Shown in pieces: positions 1 to 8,817 of a stretch of DNA of 64,000 nucleotides. Every line of letters starts with the position of its first letter. Within the stretch, counting starts at the first letter, position 1. Below the pieces are notes generated by a model that was not told where the DNA came from, did no database searches, and saw nothing but the letters and a program-made list of their open reading frames with translations. Location of the stretch: NCBI GenBank assembly GCA_035701285.1, contig DASSNT010000032.1, positions 1 through 64,000 of the forward strand, given 5' to 3'. The translations under genes and the position numbers were made by a program. The stretch is from DASSBR01 sp035701285 (lineage in GTDB: Bacteria > Pseudomonadota > Gammaproteobacteria > Natronospirales > DASSBR01).

Positions 1-75
1 TTCTCTCAGGGCTGTGTGAGGCAGGATGCCGAACCCAGAGCCTCCAGGGATGGATTTACGGCGTCCCTGAGAGAA
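1..75. repeat. Palindromic repeat, copy 1 (cut by window edge)
   Basis: Bases 1-11 (TTCTCTCAGGG) are the exact reverse complement of 65-75, enclosing a core of about 53 bp. The 20-bp string at 11-30 occurs again, inverted, at 24224-24243. The end of the core (ACGGCGTCCC) recurs at 34043-34052 and, inverted, in the copy at 59822-59933. The base after the right arm suggests that the left arm continues beyond the window start. The element lies just upstream of sdhB, presumably in the sdhA-sdhB gap, so it would be transcribed within the sdh mRNA. Confidence 0.75.
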
Positions 76-126
76 GCCACCGCAGCGCCGCCCCGCGACA
101 ACTGATCAGTTACTGAGGAGATTGAG

Positions 127-909
127 ATGGCACAATTCACGTTGCCGAAAAACTCGAAGATCGGTAAGGGCAAACATCATCCGGCGCCCGAGGGCGCGAA
201 GAACGTCAAGCGGTTCAAGATCTATCGCTACGATCCCGATTCGGGCGAGCGGCCGCGTACCGATATCTACGAGGTCGATCTCGACAAGTGCGGCCCGATG
301 GTGCTCGACGCACTGCTCAAGATCAAAAACGAAACCGACTCGACCCTGACTCTCCGCCGCTCGTGCCGCGAAGGCGTCTGCGGTTCCTGCGCGATGAACA
401 TGAATGGCAAAAACGGCCTTGCCTGCACCACCGCCATCGAAGACTGCAAGGGCGAAGTCAAGGTCTACCCGCTGCCGCACATGCCGGTCATCAAGGACCT
501 CGTGCCCGACCTCGATCGCTTCTACGCCCAGTACGCCTCGATCCAGCCGTGGATCAAGACGCAGACGCCGCCGCCGGCGGACAGCGAACAACTGCAATCG
601 CCCGAAGATCGCGACAAGCTGAACGGCCTGTATGAATGTATCCTCTGCGCCTGCTGCTCGACTGCATGCCCCAGCTACTGGTGGAACCCGGACCGCTATC
701 TCGGCCCGGCCGCGCTGCTGCAAGCCTATCGCTGGATCGCCGACAGCCGCGACGAAGCGACCGGTGAGCGTCTGGACTCGCTCGAAGACCCCTTCAAGCT
801 GTACCGCTGCCACACCATCATGAACTGCACCAACGTCTGCCCGAAGGGCCTGAATCCGGCCAAAGCCATCGGTGCCATCAAGCAGGCCCTGGTGGATCGA
901 AAGATTTGA
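127..909 (+). CDS. sdhB: Succinate dehydrogenase iron-sulfur subunit
   Basis: Carries electrons from the flavin subunit SdhA to quinone in respiratory complex II, on the cytoplasmic face of the inner membrane. The 260-residue protein has a [2Fe-2S] site at C80, C85, C88 and C100. C171, C174, C177 and C238 fit the [4Fe-4S] cluster, and C181, C228 and C234 the [3Fe-4S] cluster. The length is slightly above the usual 235-240 because of an N-terminal extension of about 25 residues rich in Lys and His. The start ATG follows a GAGGAG ribosome site at 115-120. sdhA, sdhC and sdhD would lie upstream, outside the window. sdhE overlaps the stop codon, so the operon continues. Confidence 0.97.
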   Translation: MAQFTLPKNSKIGKGKHHPAPEGAKNVKRFKIYRYDPDSGERPRTDIYEVDLDKCGPMVLDALLKIKNETDSTLTLRRSCREGVCGSCAMNMNGKNGLACTTAIEDCKGEVKVYPLPHMPVIKDLVPDLDRFYAQYASIQPWIKTQTPPPADSEQLQSPEDRDKLNGLYECILCACCSTACPSYWWNPDRYLGPAALLQAYRWIADSRDEATGERLDSLEDPFKLYRCHTIMNCTNVCPKGLNPAKAIGAIKQALVDRKI

Positions 910-1142
910 GCGGCAAGGCGCGGCTCAGGTGGCAATGCCGCCGGGGCATGAAGGAACTGGACCTCTTGCTCGAGCGTTATCTCGAACATGAATACGATGC
1001 CGCGACGCCGGACGAGCGCGCGGCATTCGCCGAACTGCTCGCACTGCCCGATCCGCAGCTGCTCGACTACCTGATGGGCCGCGCCGCCCCGTCCGATCGC
1101 CACAGTTTCAATGTCCTTGAGCGTCTCCGAGCCGCGCATTGA
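906..1142 (+). CDS. sdhE: FAD assembly factor SdhE
   Basis: Small helical protein (78 aa) that promotes covalent attachment of FAD to SdhA. The family signature R-G-M is present at residues 13-15, followed by the typical E-x-D-L-L-L helix and an F-A-E-L-L segment. The start is a TTG overlapping the sdhB stop codon. The first ATG at 948 would begin inside the signature and remove the first helix, so the TTG is preferred. Translation is probably coupled to sdhB. The next gene, ygfX-like, starts inside its 3' end. Confidence 0.9.
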   Translation: MSGKARLRWQCRRGMKELDLLLERYLEHEYDAATPDERAAFAELLALPDPQLLDYLMGRAAPSDRHSFNVLERLRAAH

Positions 1143-1587
1143 GCTGACGCTGCAGCCGCGGCGGGAATGGCTGTGGTTTCTGGTCGTTGTTCACGCGGTG
1201 GCCTTCTTCGCGCTGTTCGCCGCCGAACTCGGCACTATTGTGCGGGTGTTGTTGACGGCAGCTATTGTCGTCAGTCTGTCGCGGCAGCTGGCAACGCACT
1301 GGCGGCGGAGTACGCCGCGAGCGATCCGCTCCATCGTCTGGCATACCGACGGCCGCTGGGAAGTCACCGATGGTCGCGGCACCATGATCGGCGTTCTGGA
1401 CGATTACTATCTCGGTTCACACCTCGTCATTCTGAAGTTTCGACACCATCCGGCCGTACTGCTCCGGGGGAGCGGCGCTATCGCGCCCGCCATGCGGCGG
1501 TTGCGCGTGCGTCTGCGGCACGGCCGCGTCGGGATGCCGGGCTTATCGCCCCAACGGTACGGGCACCCTTCGAGGGCCAGCCTCTGA
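1111..1587 (+). CDS. ygfX: YgfX/CptA-family membrane protein
   Basis: 158 residues with two hydrophobic segments at about 20-37 and 41-58, followed by a basic soluble tail (W-R-R-S-x-P-R-A-I-R, then a W-H-x-D-G-R-W-E-V segment). This architecture and the position directly after sdhE match the YgfX (CptA) family. In E. coli the homologue has been described as a membrane-associated toxin-like protein acting on cytoskeletal proteins and encoded with SdhE. Whether that activity applies here is not known. The reading frame overlaps sdhE by 32 bases, so the pair is co-transcribed. The C-terminus (residues 125-158) is Arg-rich and poorly conserved-looking. Confidence 0.72.
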   Translation: MSLSVSEPRIELTLQPRREWLWFLVVVHAVAFFALFAAELGTIVRVLLTAAIVVSLSRQLATHWRRSTPRAIRSIVWHTDGRWEVTDGRGTMIGVLDDYYLGSHLVILKFRHHPAVLLRGSGAIAPAMRRLRVRLRHGRVGMPGLSPQRYGHPSRASL

Positions 1588-1730
1588 ATCGGCCGATGCT
1601 GTTACAATGCGGCGGCGGCCACGGGGGGCGTGGTGGCGGGTTCAGGGCGATAATGGTCACTCATTGTTCCAAAGTTCCTTTTTCAAACAGCCTTTCGTCG
1701 CGAAAAGCTGCCGGTTCATGCCCACGGTAC

Positions 1731-1757
1731 GAACTTACGCGCGCGCGCTTTGTCTAT
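1731..1757 (+). promoter_or_regulatory. Predicted sigma-E (RpoE) autoregulatory promoter
   Basis: GAACTT at 1731-1736 is separated by exactly 16 bases from TCTAT at 1753-1757. This fits the sigma-E consensus (GGAACTT, 16, TCTGA) closely, and it lies 45 bases before the rpoE start codon. Autoregulation of rpoE from such a promoter is established in E. coli and Pseudomonas. No other feature is seen in the 214-base gap 1588-1801. Confidence 0.7.
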
Positions 1758-1801
1758 GGAGAGTGTAATGAGGCCGGTCCGGCTGCAGGGATGCACGTCT
1801 G

Positions 1802-2377
1802 ATGGCTAAACGCCAGACAGACGACATGTTGGTCGAGCGGGTCCGGAAGGGCGATCGAGCGGCGTTCGACGCGCTGGTCGTCAAGTACCAGCAAAAGATC
1901 GTCAAGCTGGTATCGCGCTACGTGTCCGACCCGAGCGAGGCGCTGGACGTCAGTCAGGAAGCTTTCATCAAGGCTTACCGGGCAATGGGCTCGTTCCGCG
2001 GCGAAAGCGCGTTCTATACCTGGCTGTATCGGATCGCGATCAACACCGCGAAGAATTACCTGGTCGCCAAAAATCGGCGGCCTGTTGAAAGCGGCCTGGA
2101 TCTGCAGGATCCGGACCAGTACGAGATGCAGGCCAAAGTCAGCGACCTCGACACGCCGGAAGACATGGCGCTGACGGATGAAATACGGCAGACGGTGGAT
2201 CGTGCGATCGCCGATTTGCCGGAGGACTTGCGCACGGCAATCATGCTGCGTGAACTCGAAGGCATGAGCTATGAGGAAATTGCCGCAGCAATGGATTGCC
2301 CGGTAGGTACAGTGCGTTCGCGGATTTTCCGGGCGCGCGAGGCGATCAGCGGCAGGTTGAAGCCGCTCCTGGAGTGA
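1802..2377 (+). CDS. rpoE: RNA polymerase sigma-E factor (ECF)
   Basis: 191-residue extracytoplasmic-function sigma factor that redirects RNA polymerase to envelope-stress promoters. Region 2 spans about residues 20-90 (D-V-S-Q-E-A-F-I-K-A-Y and F-x-T-W-L-Y-R-I-A-I-N-T). Region 4 spans about 135-185 with the helix-turn-helix S-Y-E-E-I-A-A-A-M-D-C-P-V-G-T-V-R-S-R. Length and sequence match the RpoE/AlgU subgroup. It heads an operon with its anti-sigma factor rseA, then rseB and a Deg protease. A matching sigma-E promoter lies just upstream. The ATG start is unambiguous. Confidence 0.96.
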   Translation: MAKRQTDDMLVERVRKGDRAAFDALVVKYQQKIVKLVSRYVSDPSEALDVSQEAFIKAYRAMGSFRGESAFYTWLYRIAINTAKNYLVAKNRRPVESGLDLQDPDQYEMQAKVSDLDTPEDMALTDEIRQTVDRAIADLPEDLRTAIMLRELEGMSYEEIAAAMDCPVGTVRSRIFRAREAISGRLKPLLE

Positions 2378-2391
2378 CGGTGGGTTGAGCC

Positions 2392-3033
2392 ATGACTGAA
2401 ATGCTGCGTGAACAGTTATCCGCGCTGGCGGACAATGAACTCGAGCACGGCGAAGTGGAGTTGCTGTTGCGCCACTACGCCGGCAACGGCGAGTTGCGCG
2501 TGCACTGGAACGCATATCACGTGATCGGCGAGGCGCTTCGTCGCGGGCGCCCACCGCAGGGTGCCTCGCGCATTGCAGATCGGGTTGCCGCTGTTCTGGA
2601 CCTCGAGACCGACCAGCCCGCCAGCGGGCGCGATCGCACGACGCGGCGCTGGCTGAAAATTCTGCGTCCTGTTGGCGCGGTGGCAGTGGCCGCGTCCGTC
2701 GGCGTCGTGGCCGTTCTGGTGGTTCGCGGGGGTCCCGCGCCGGATACTCTCGGTACCATACCGCCGGCCGAAGTCGTGCCGCCACAGGCGCGCGCACCCC
2801 GCATGGGCTTCAATTACGATGCAGTCTCAAGCGTGCGCTGGGATCAGGGCTCGGCACAAGTGCGGCGCGAGTTGAACGAATATCTGTTCGATCACAACGA
2901 GGATGCGCCGACGCTGGGCCGGCAGGGCATGCTTCCCTACGTACATATGGCTACCTTTTTTGCTGCTGAACCGCCCGCGGAACAGGCTTCGCCGAACGTG
3001 CTGGACAAGGCTCGCGAGGGCAAGGGCGAATGA
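2392..3033 (+). CDS. rseA: Anti-sigma-E factor RseA
   Basis: Inner-membrane protein that sequesters sigma-E until it is cleaved by regulated proteolysis. The N-terminal cytoplasmic domain begins M-x-E-x-L-R-E-Q-L-S-A-L-A-D-N-E-L, the typical sigma-binding opening of RseA/MucA, and covers about residues 1-85. A single transmembrane helix lies at about 92-111, and the rest (about 100 residues) is periplasmic. It follows rpoE by 14 bases and its stop overlaps the rseB ATG. No degS or rseP gene lies in the window. Confidence 0.92.
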   Translation: MTEMLREQLSALADNELEHGEVELLLRHYAGNGELRVHWNAYHVIGEALRRGRPPQGASRIADRVAAVLDLETDQPASGRDRTTRRWLKILRPVGAVAVAASVGVVAVLVVRGGPAPDTLGTIPPAEVVPPQARAPRMGFNYDAVSSVRWDQGSAQVRRELNEYLFDHNEDAPTLGRQGMLPYVHMATFFAAEPPAEQASPNVLDKAREGKGE

Positions 3034-4070
3034 GGAGCCGCAACGCCGCAAGCGCCGCGATTTTTTGCTGCGCTCTGCTCGTCGCGCTGCCTGTTTCCGC
3101 TGCTGATCATTCCGACCAACCCGTTCCGGTTCTCGACCTGCTGCAACGCATGAACCGGGCGCTGCAGACGCTCGATTACAAGGGCACTTTCGTTTATCTG
3201 CATGAAGGCGAACTGGAAGCCATGCACGTTGTGCACCGCGTCGATGAGCGCGGCGGCGAGGAGCGACTGACTTCACTGACCGGGCCGTTGCGCGAAGTGG
3301 TTCGCCGGCACAAGACGGTCGAATGCATTCTGCCGCGCAAGCAGCTGGTCGTCGTGGACGAATACCACGCCGACTCGCGCTTTCCGATGATCATGCCGGC
3401 CGGCTCGGATGCACAGGAACTCGGCAAGTATTACAGCCTGCGCCGCCTGGGCCAGCAGCGCACCGCCGGGCGCGAATGCGTTGTTGTCGCGGTGCAGCCG
3501 AAGGACCAATACCGCTACGGCTACCGGTTGTGGCTGGATTCGAAAACCAATCTGTTGCTGCGCTCCGAATTGATCAACGCCGAGGGCGACACCATCGAGC
3601 GCGTGATGTTCACGCACATCGAGATGCCGCAGCAGATTCCACCCGACGCCGTCAGGCCGACGATCGACAGTTCCGGCTTCGCCAGGCGGCCTCGAAACGG
3701 CGGTTCAGCGCCCGCGGCACCTGGTTCGGGCGTTGCCATCGAGGTCGCAACGCTGCCGCCGGGATTCGCGCTGACAGTCGACGAATCCCAGCACATCGGC
3801 GCGGACGGGCCGCCGGTCCGGCACCTGGTTTTCTCGGACGGGCTTGCGTCGCTTTCGGTCTTTGCCGCGCCGTATACGGCCGGCAAGGATGTGCTGCACG
3901 GTGCGTCCCAGCGCGGGTCGGTGAACGCCTACGGCCGTGTGCTGGAAGGTTACCAGGTGACCGTGGTAGGCGACGTGCCGGCCGAGACCGTGGAAATGGT
4001 TGCGCAGTCGGTGCGCTTAGCGGGCGAGAAGACCCGCGCGGGCGAACGCGGGGCAGCAGACGGGAATTGA
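3030..4070 (+). CDS. rseB: Sigma-E regulatory protein RseB/MucB
   Basis: Periplasmic protein that binds the periplasmic tail of RseA and protects it from proteolysis, sensing mislocalised lipid or lipopolysaccharide. The 346 residues comprise a signal peptide (1 to about 24, ending V-S-A-A), then the LolA-like lipid-binding domain beginning L-L-Q-R-M-N-R-A, with the conserved F-V-Y-L-H-E-G-E segment near residue 55. A second domain starts near residue 230 (L-P-P-G-F-A-L). The ATGA overlap with rseA indicates coupled translation. Confidence 0.93.
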   Translation: MRSRNAASAAIFCCALLVALPVSAADHSDQPVPVLDLLQRMNRALQTLDYKGTFVYLHEGELEAMHVVHRVDERGGEERLTSLTGPLREVVRRHKTVECILPRKQLVVVDEYHADSRFPMIMPAGSDAQELGKYYSLRRLGQQRTAGRECVVVAVQPKDQYRYGYRLWLDSKTNLLLRSELINAEGDTIERVMFTHIEMPQQIPPDAVRPTIDSSGFARRPRNGGSAPAAPGSGVAIEVATLPPGFALTVDESQHIGADGPPVRHLVFSDGLASLSVFAAPYTAGKDVLHGASQRGSVNAYGRVLEGYQVTVVGDVPAETVEMVAQSVRLAGEKTRAGERGAADGN

Positions 4071-4107
4071 TCGCGGGCGGAATTCGATCTTTGGGGGACG
4101 GGGCTCG

Positions 4108-5463
4108 GTGAGGACACCATCAATCAGAAGCTTCCGGCACTGCTGCCGGGCCTTGCTTTGCCTGCTCGCGTTCGTCGCCGGTGCGACCGCGGCCGAATTG
4201 CCTGATTTCGCCGCCGTGGCGGCGCAGGCCGCACCCTGGGTCGTCAAGATTAATGCGGAACCGCTCGGCTTCGGACCCGGGCCGATGGCCCTTCGTCCGC
4301 CGCCGCAGGCGAATGAAGACGAAGACGATGCGCTGGGTTCCGGGCTCATCATCAGCTCCGACGGCTATATCCTGACCTGCGCGCACGTCATTGCCGGCGC
4401 CGGCTCGATAGAAGTGACGCTGGCGGACGGCCACCATTACGAAGCGAAGGTGGCCGGCGCGGACCGCGACAGCGACCTGGCGCTGCTGAAAATTGCGGCG
4501 ACCGGACTGCCTGCCGCCACTATTGGCAACGCGGCCGCGCTCAAGCCGGGACAGTGGGTGGCCGCCATCGGCGCGCCCTTCGGGCTGGAGACCTCCATTA
4601 CCGTGGGCGTGGTCAGCGCGGTCGGACGTCATCTGGCGAGCGAAAAGTACGTCTCGTTTATCCAGTCGGATGTGCCGATCAATCCCGGCAGTTCCGGCGG
4701 GCCGCTGCTCAACGGCGCCGGTGAAGTGGTCGGCATCAATTCAGAGATCTACAGCCGGACAGGCGAATATACCGGCGTGTCGTTTGCCGTTCCGATCAAC
4801 CTGGCACTGAACGTGGTGCGCCAGCTTCGCACTGATGGCGTCGTCAACCGTGGCTGGCTTGGCGTAAGCCTGCGCCAGGTGACGCCGACCCTGGCGCAGG
4901 CGACCGGGATGGAAATGCCCGTGGGCGCGCTGGTCACACAAATAGTTCACCAGAGCCCGGCCGCGGAATCCGGTTTGCAGGTGGGCGACATCATTACGCG
5001 GTTCAACGGCGAAAGCGTCATGGCGCCGGATGATCTGCCGCCGCTGGTCGCTTCCGCTGCGATCGGCGAGCCGGCGGTACTGGCCGTGCTGCGCGATGGG
5101 GAGCACAAGCGGCTCAGCGTCACCATCGGCAAACTGGAGCATGAAGCCGACGACTTTGCCCTCGTAACCGACACCAGCCGCATCGATCGACTGGGCATGG
5201 CGGTGCGGGATCTGTCGCCTGAACAGCGGCGGCGCCTGAACCTGAGCCACGGCGTGCTGGTGCAGTACGTTTCCGGTGCCGCGCGGGGTGCGGGGATCAA
5301 GCCCGGGGATGTGATTTTGCGCGTCGCACACGCGCAGGCCAGGACGGCGGACCAGCTCGATACGCTGGAAAGGAGATTCGAGGCCGGCCAGTTTGTGCCC
5401 GTGCTGGTCCTGCATCAAGATGAGACGCGGTTCGTGGCACTCAAAGTGCCGCCGATGTCGTGA
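4108..5463 (+). CDS. mucD: Periplasmic Do-family serine protease (MucD/DegQ type)
   Basis: HtrA-type protease/chaperone that degrades misfolded envelope proteins. 451 residues: signal peptide ending A-T-A-A near residue 29, trypsin-like domain with catalytic triad H93 (T-C-A-H), D123 (D-S-D-L-A) and S196 (G-S-S-G-G-P), PDZ1 at about 235-330 and PDZ2 at about 355-440. Start is GTG. The usual TNNHV around the histidine is replaced by T-C-A-H-V. Its position after rseB corresponds to mucD in Pseudomonas. The linker between the signal peptide and protease domain carries an acidic stretch (N-E-D-E-D-D). The next gene overlaps its stop codon. Confidence 0.94.
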   Translation: MRTPSIRSFRHCCRALLCLLAFVAGATAAELPDFAAVAAQAAPWVVKINAEPLGFGPGPMALRPPPQANEDEDDALGSGLIISSDGYILTCAHVIAGAGSIEVTLADGHHYEAKVAGADRDSDLALLKIAATGLPAATIGNAAALKPGQWVAAIGAPFGLETSITVGVVSAVGRHLASEKYVSFIQSDVPINPGSSGGPLLNGAGEVVGINSEIYSRTGEYTGVSFAVPINLALNVVRQLRTDGVVNRGWLGVSLRQVTPTLAQATGMEMPVGALVTQIVHQSPAAESGLQVGDIITRFNGESVMAPDDLPPLVASAAIGEPAVLAVLRDGEHKRLSVTIGKLEHEADDFALVTDTSRIDRLGMAVRDLSPEQRRRLNLSHGVLVQYVSGAARGAGIKPGDVILRVAHAQARTADQLDTLERRFEAGQFVPVLVLHQDETRFVALKVPPMS

Positions 5464-5705
5464 AAGCGCCGCTGACGCTCTACAGCCGCGCCGGCTGTCA
5501 TTTGTGCGACGCGATGCTCGCTGAAGTGTCCGCATTCTGCGCGGGCCGCCCGGTTGAACTGGACGTCGTTGACGTCGATTCTTCGCCCGATCTGATCAGC
5601 CGCTACGGCCTGAAAGTGCCGGTGCTGGTCGGCACCGATGGCGAACTGTGCCACGGGCGGCTCGACGACGAGGCATTGGCAGATTACCTGTGGGCGTTCC
5701 AATAG
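5460..5705 (+). CDS. Glutaredoxin-family protein
   Basis: 81-residue thioredoxin-fold protein with the redox motif C13-H-L-C16 after the first strand (L-T-L-Y-S-R). A cis-proline-like K-V-P-V-L follows near residue 57. It belongs to the short glutaredoxin-like (DUF836) family often found between mucD and lepA in gammaproteobacteria. The partner is unknown. The GTG start overlaps the protease stop by four bases, which suggests translation coupling to the envelope-stress operon. Confidence 0.85.
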   Translation: MKAPLTLYSRAGCHLCDAMLAEVSAFCAGRPVELDVVDVDSSPDLISRYGLKVPVLVGTDGELCHGRLDDEALADYLWAFQ

Positions 5706-5801
5706 GGCGCTTGCTTTTTACCCCGGACGGACGCGTCGCCAGCCGCGGGGCGCCGGCGCATCGTGTAAAATAGCCTCCTTTTGCCCGGCAAGCTCTCCTC
5801 T

Positions 5802-7592
5802 ATGGAGCACATCAGAAATTTCTCCATCATCGCCCATATCGACCACGGCAAATCCACCCTGGCGGATCGCTTTATCGAAATCTGCGGCGCCCTGACTGAT
5901 CGGGAGATGGCGTCGCAAGTGCTGGATACAATGGAGCTCGAGCGCGAGCGCGGCATCACGATCAAGGCGCAGAGCGTATCGCTCGATTACGTCGCAAGGG
6001 ACGGCAAGACCTATCGTCTCAATTTTATCGACACGCCCGGCCACGTCGACTTTTCCTACGAAGTCTCCCGCTCGCTCACCGCCTGCGAAGGTGCGCTGCT
6101 CGTGGTCGATGCGGCCCAGGGCGTCGAGGCGCAGAGCGTCGCCAACTGCTACACGGCGATCGACGAGGGGCTGGAAGTGGTGCCGGTGCTGAACAAGATC
6201 GATCTGCCGGCGGCCGAACCGGATCGCGTCATCGCTGAAATCGAGGATGTTATCGGCATCGAAGCGCGCGACGCGGTGCGGGTCAGCGCGAAGACGGGCG
6301 AAGGCGTGCGCGAGTTGCTCGAACAGCTCGTGCAGCGCATTCCGCCGCCGCGCGGCGATCGCGAGGCGCCGCTGCAGGCGCTGATCATTGATTCGTGGTT
6401 CGACAAGTTCGTCGGCGTCATTTCGCTGGTGCGCGTGATGAACGGCCGTATCGAGCCGCGCCAGAAGGTGCAGGTCATGTCCACCGGTCGCACCCACCAG
6501 GTCGATCGAGTCGGCGCCTTCCGGCCTAAGATGACCGATTCCCGGGCGCTGGAAGCCGGCGACGTCGGCTTCGTGATTGCCGGCATAAAGGAAATCGACG
6601 GCGCGCCGGTCGGCGACACGATCACCGCGGCGGACCGGCCTTGCGCCAAGCCGTGGCCGGGCTTCAAACAGGTGCAGCCGCGCGTCTTCGCCGGTCTTTT
6701 TCCGGTACGCGCCGACGACTACGAAGCGTTCCGGGAAGCGCTGCAAAAGCTGCGCCTGAACGACGCAGCGCTGTATTTCGAACCGGAAACGTCGACGGCC
6801 CTGGGCTTCGGTTTTCGCTGCGGCTTTCTCGGCATGCTGCACATGGAGATCGTTCAGGAACGACTCGAGCGCGAGTACGAACTCGACCTGATCACGACCG
6901 CGCCGACGGTGATTTACGAGGTGCAAATCACGGCGGGCGAGACGCTTGCGGTCGACAACCCGTCGAAGCTGCCGCCGCCGAACGAAATCGAAGAAATCCG
7001 CGAGCCGATCATCGAGGCGAACATTCTCGTGCCGCAGCAGCACCTCGGCGCCGTGATAATGCTGTGCGAAGAAAAGCGGGGCGTGCAGAAGCGGATGCAC
7101 TATACCGGCTCCCAGGTGTCGCTGGTTTACGAACTGCCGTTGTCGGAAATCGTGCTGGACTTCTTCGACCGGTTGAAATCGGTCAGCCGCGGCTTCGCGT
7201 CTTTCGATTATCATTTCACTCGTTTCCAGGCCGCGCCGCTGGTGCGCCTCGACGTGATGATCAACGGCGACCGGGTGGACGCGCTGGCGATCATTGTCCA
7301 CCGCGAGGAGGCCTACGCGCGCGGGCGCACGCTGACAGAGAAGATGCAGGAGATCATTCCGCGGCAGATGTTTGAAGTCGCGATCCAGGCGGCGATCGGG
7401 AATCACATTATTGCCCGCTCGACCGTCAAGGCGCTGCGAAAAAATGTGACTGCCAAGTGTTATGGTGGCGACATCACCCGCAAGCGGAAACTGCTCGAAA
7501 AGCAGAAAGCGGGCAAGAAGCGCATGAAGCAACTGGGCTCGGTGGAAATTCCGCAGGAAGCCTTCCTGGCCGTGCTGCGCGTCGAAAAATAA
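5802..7592 (+). CDS. lepA: Elongation factor 4 (back-translocating GTPase LepA)
   Basis: Ribosome-associated translational GTPase. The start is set at ATG 5802 (M-E-H-I-R-N-F-S-I-I-A-H-I-D-H-G-K-S), which matches the conserved LepA N-terminus. An upstream in-frame TTG at 5781 would add seven unconserved residues. The 596-residue length is standard. Visible motifs are the P-loop A-H-I-D-H-G-K-S, D-T-P-G-H-V-D-F, N-K-I-D-L, and the LepA-specific C-terminal domain ending with a basic K-R-K-L-L-E-K-Q-K segment. lepB follows after 16 bases. Confidence 0.97.
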   Translation: MEHIRNFSIIAHIDHGKSTLADRFIEICGALTDREMASQVLDTMELERERGITIKAQSVSLDYVARDGKTYRLNFIDTPGHVDFSYEVSRSLTACEGALLVVDAAQGVEAQSVANCYTAIDEGLEVVPVLNKIDLPAAEPDRVIAEIEDVIGIEARDAVRVSAKTGEGVRELLEQLVQRIPPPRGDREAPLQALIIDSWFDKFVGVISLVRVMNGRIEPRQKVQVMSTGRTHQVDRVGAFRPKMTDSRALEAGDVGFVIAGIKEIDGAPVGDTITAADRPCAKPWPGFKQVQPRVFAGLFPVRADDYEAFREALQKLRLNDAALYFEPETSTALGFGFRCGFLGMLHMEIVQERLEREYELDLITTAPTVIYEVQITAGETLAVDNPSKLPPPNEIEEIREPIIEANILVPQQHLGAVIMLCEEKRGVQKRMHYTGSQVSLVYELPLSEIVLDFFDRLKSVSRGFASFDYHFTRFQAAPLVRLDVMINGDRVDALAIIVHREEAYARGRTLTEKMQEIIPRQMFEVAIQAAIGNHIIARSTVKALRKNVTAKCYGGDITRKRKLLEKQKAGKKRMKQLGSVEIPQEAFLAVLRVEK

Positions 7593-7608
7593 CAGGAGAT
7601 AAGACTCG

Positions 7609-8436
7609 ATGAGTCTGAGTTACATTTTTGCCCTGATCCTGGTGCTTGGCACCTGCATAACCGGCGTCATCTGGCTGGTCGACCGACTCGCTTTTGCGCC
7701 GAAGCGGCGGGCCAGACTGGAAGCCGCTCGCAAAGAAGAAGGGGCGGAGGCCGAGGCCGAGACCGAGGCCGATAACAAGCCGGCCGACCCGTTGCTGGTC
7801 GATTACGCGCGCTCGTTTTTTCCGGTGTTTCTGATCGTGCTGATCGTGCGCGCGTTTATCGTCGAGCCTTTCCATATTCCGTCCGGATCGATGATTCCGA
7901 CGCTGCTGGTCGGCGACTTCGTGCTGGTCAACAAGTTTTCGTACGGGCTTCGCATGCCGTTGTCACACTGGGAGTTTGTCGATTTCGGAGATCCGCAGCG
8001 CGGCGATGTGGTCGTCTTCCGGCCACCCTGGCAGCCGGACCAGACCTGGATCAAGCGTATCATCGGCCTGCCCGGTGACCATATCGTCTATCGCAACGAA
8101 ACGCTTTACATCAACGGCAATCGCATCAGCGACACGCCGCTCGGCTGGTATTCCGGTCCGACTGTCGCGGAAGCACGGGTGAGCGTCGAGCATCTGGGCG
8201 ACGACGATCATAAAATTCTGACGATGCCGAACGTGCCCAGCAAGGAAGGCAGCTGGACAGTGCCGCCGAATGAATACTTCGTGATGGGCGACAACCGCGA
8301 CAACAGCGAGGACAGCCGCTATATGGGATTCGTGCCGGAGAAGGCAATGGTCGGCAAGGCGTTCTTCATCTGGATGAACTGGGACGGCTTTCCGTCCATG
8401 CCGATGTGGAGCCGTATCGGTAACGCAATAAACTGA
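7609..8436 (+). CDS. lepB: Signal peptidase I
   Basis: Cleaves signal peptides from Sec- and Tat-exported proteins at the outer face of the inner membrane. 275 residues with two N-terminal transmembrane helices (about 5-25 and 68-84). Catalytic Ser94 lies in P-S-G-S-M and general-base Lys149 in W-I-K-R-I-I-G-L-P-G-D. The C-terminal box is G-D-N-R-D-N-S-x-D-S-R. The cytoplasmic linker between the two helices is unusually acidic (runs of E-A-E-A-E-T-E-A at about 45-55). It is in operon with lepA and the DUF4845 gene. Confidence 0.96.
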   Translation: MSLSYIFALILVLGTCITGVIWLVDRLAFAPKRRARLEAARKEEGAEAEAETEADNKPADPLLVDYARSFFPVFLIVLIVRAFIVEPFHIPSGSMIPTLLVGDFVLVNKFSYGLRMPLSHWEFVDFGDPQRGDVVVFRPPWQPDQTWIKRIIGLPGDHIVYRNETLYINGNRISDTPLGWYSGPTVAEARVSVEHLGDDDHKILTMPNVPSKEGSWTVPPNEYFVMGDNRDNSEDSRYMGFVPEKAMVGKAFFIWMNWDGFPSMPMWSRIGNAIN

Positions 8437-8445
8437 GGGGCAGTC

Positions 8446-8817
8446 ATGCACACGAAAAACAGCCAGCGCGGTATGAGTATGATCAGCATGTTGCTGGTCG
8501 CGGTGATCGCGATTGCAGTCGTGCTGCTCGTGATCCGGCTGTTCCCGGTCTATTACGACTCCTACGTCGTGTCGTCGATATTCAGCGACGTTCGCAGCGA
8601 AGCGCGCGGCAAAACGGCCGATGAAATTCGCGACACGATTGAGCGCCGCTTCGAAGTGAATGAAGTGAACATGGTCTCGATCCGCGACGTCAAGATTTCT
8701 CCCGCGCGCAATGGCGGTTCCGACGTGTCCCTGCATTACGAACAGCGCGTGCCTTTTGTCGGCAATCTTGGGCTGGTCGCGACCTTCGACAAGCACGTCC
8801 TGGTTCCCGGCCATTGA
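8446..8817 (+). CDS. DUF4845 membrane-anchored protein
   Basis: 123 residues: a short basic N-terminus with G-M-S-M-I-S, one transmembrane helix at about 13-33, and a periplasmic domain with Y-Y-D-S-Y-V-V-x-S-I-F. The pilin-like N-terminal look and the position between lepB and rnc are typical of the DUF4845 family in gamma- and betaproteobacteria. Its function is unknown. The rnc start codon overlaps its stop, so it is probably translated from the same mRNA. A GAGGGG ribosome site precedes the ATG. Confidence 0.85.
   Translation: MHTKNSQRGMSMISMLLVAVIAIAVVLLVIRLFPVYYDSYVVSSIFSDVRSEARGKTADEIRDTIERRFEVNEVNMVSIRDVKISPARNGGSDVSLHYEQRVPFVGNLGLVATFDKHVLVPGH

Noticed and set aside
5718..7532. 604-codon open frame antisense to lepA
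   Set aside because: It is a mirror of a highly conserved GC-rich gene. Its product is Arg/His-rich with no domain. lepA explains the region fully.
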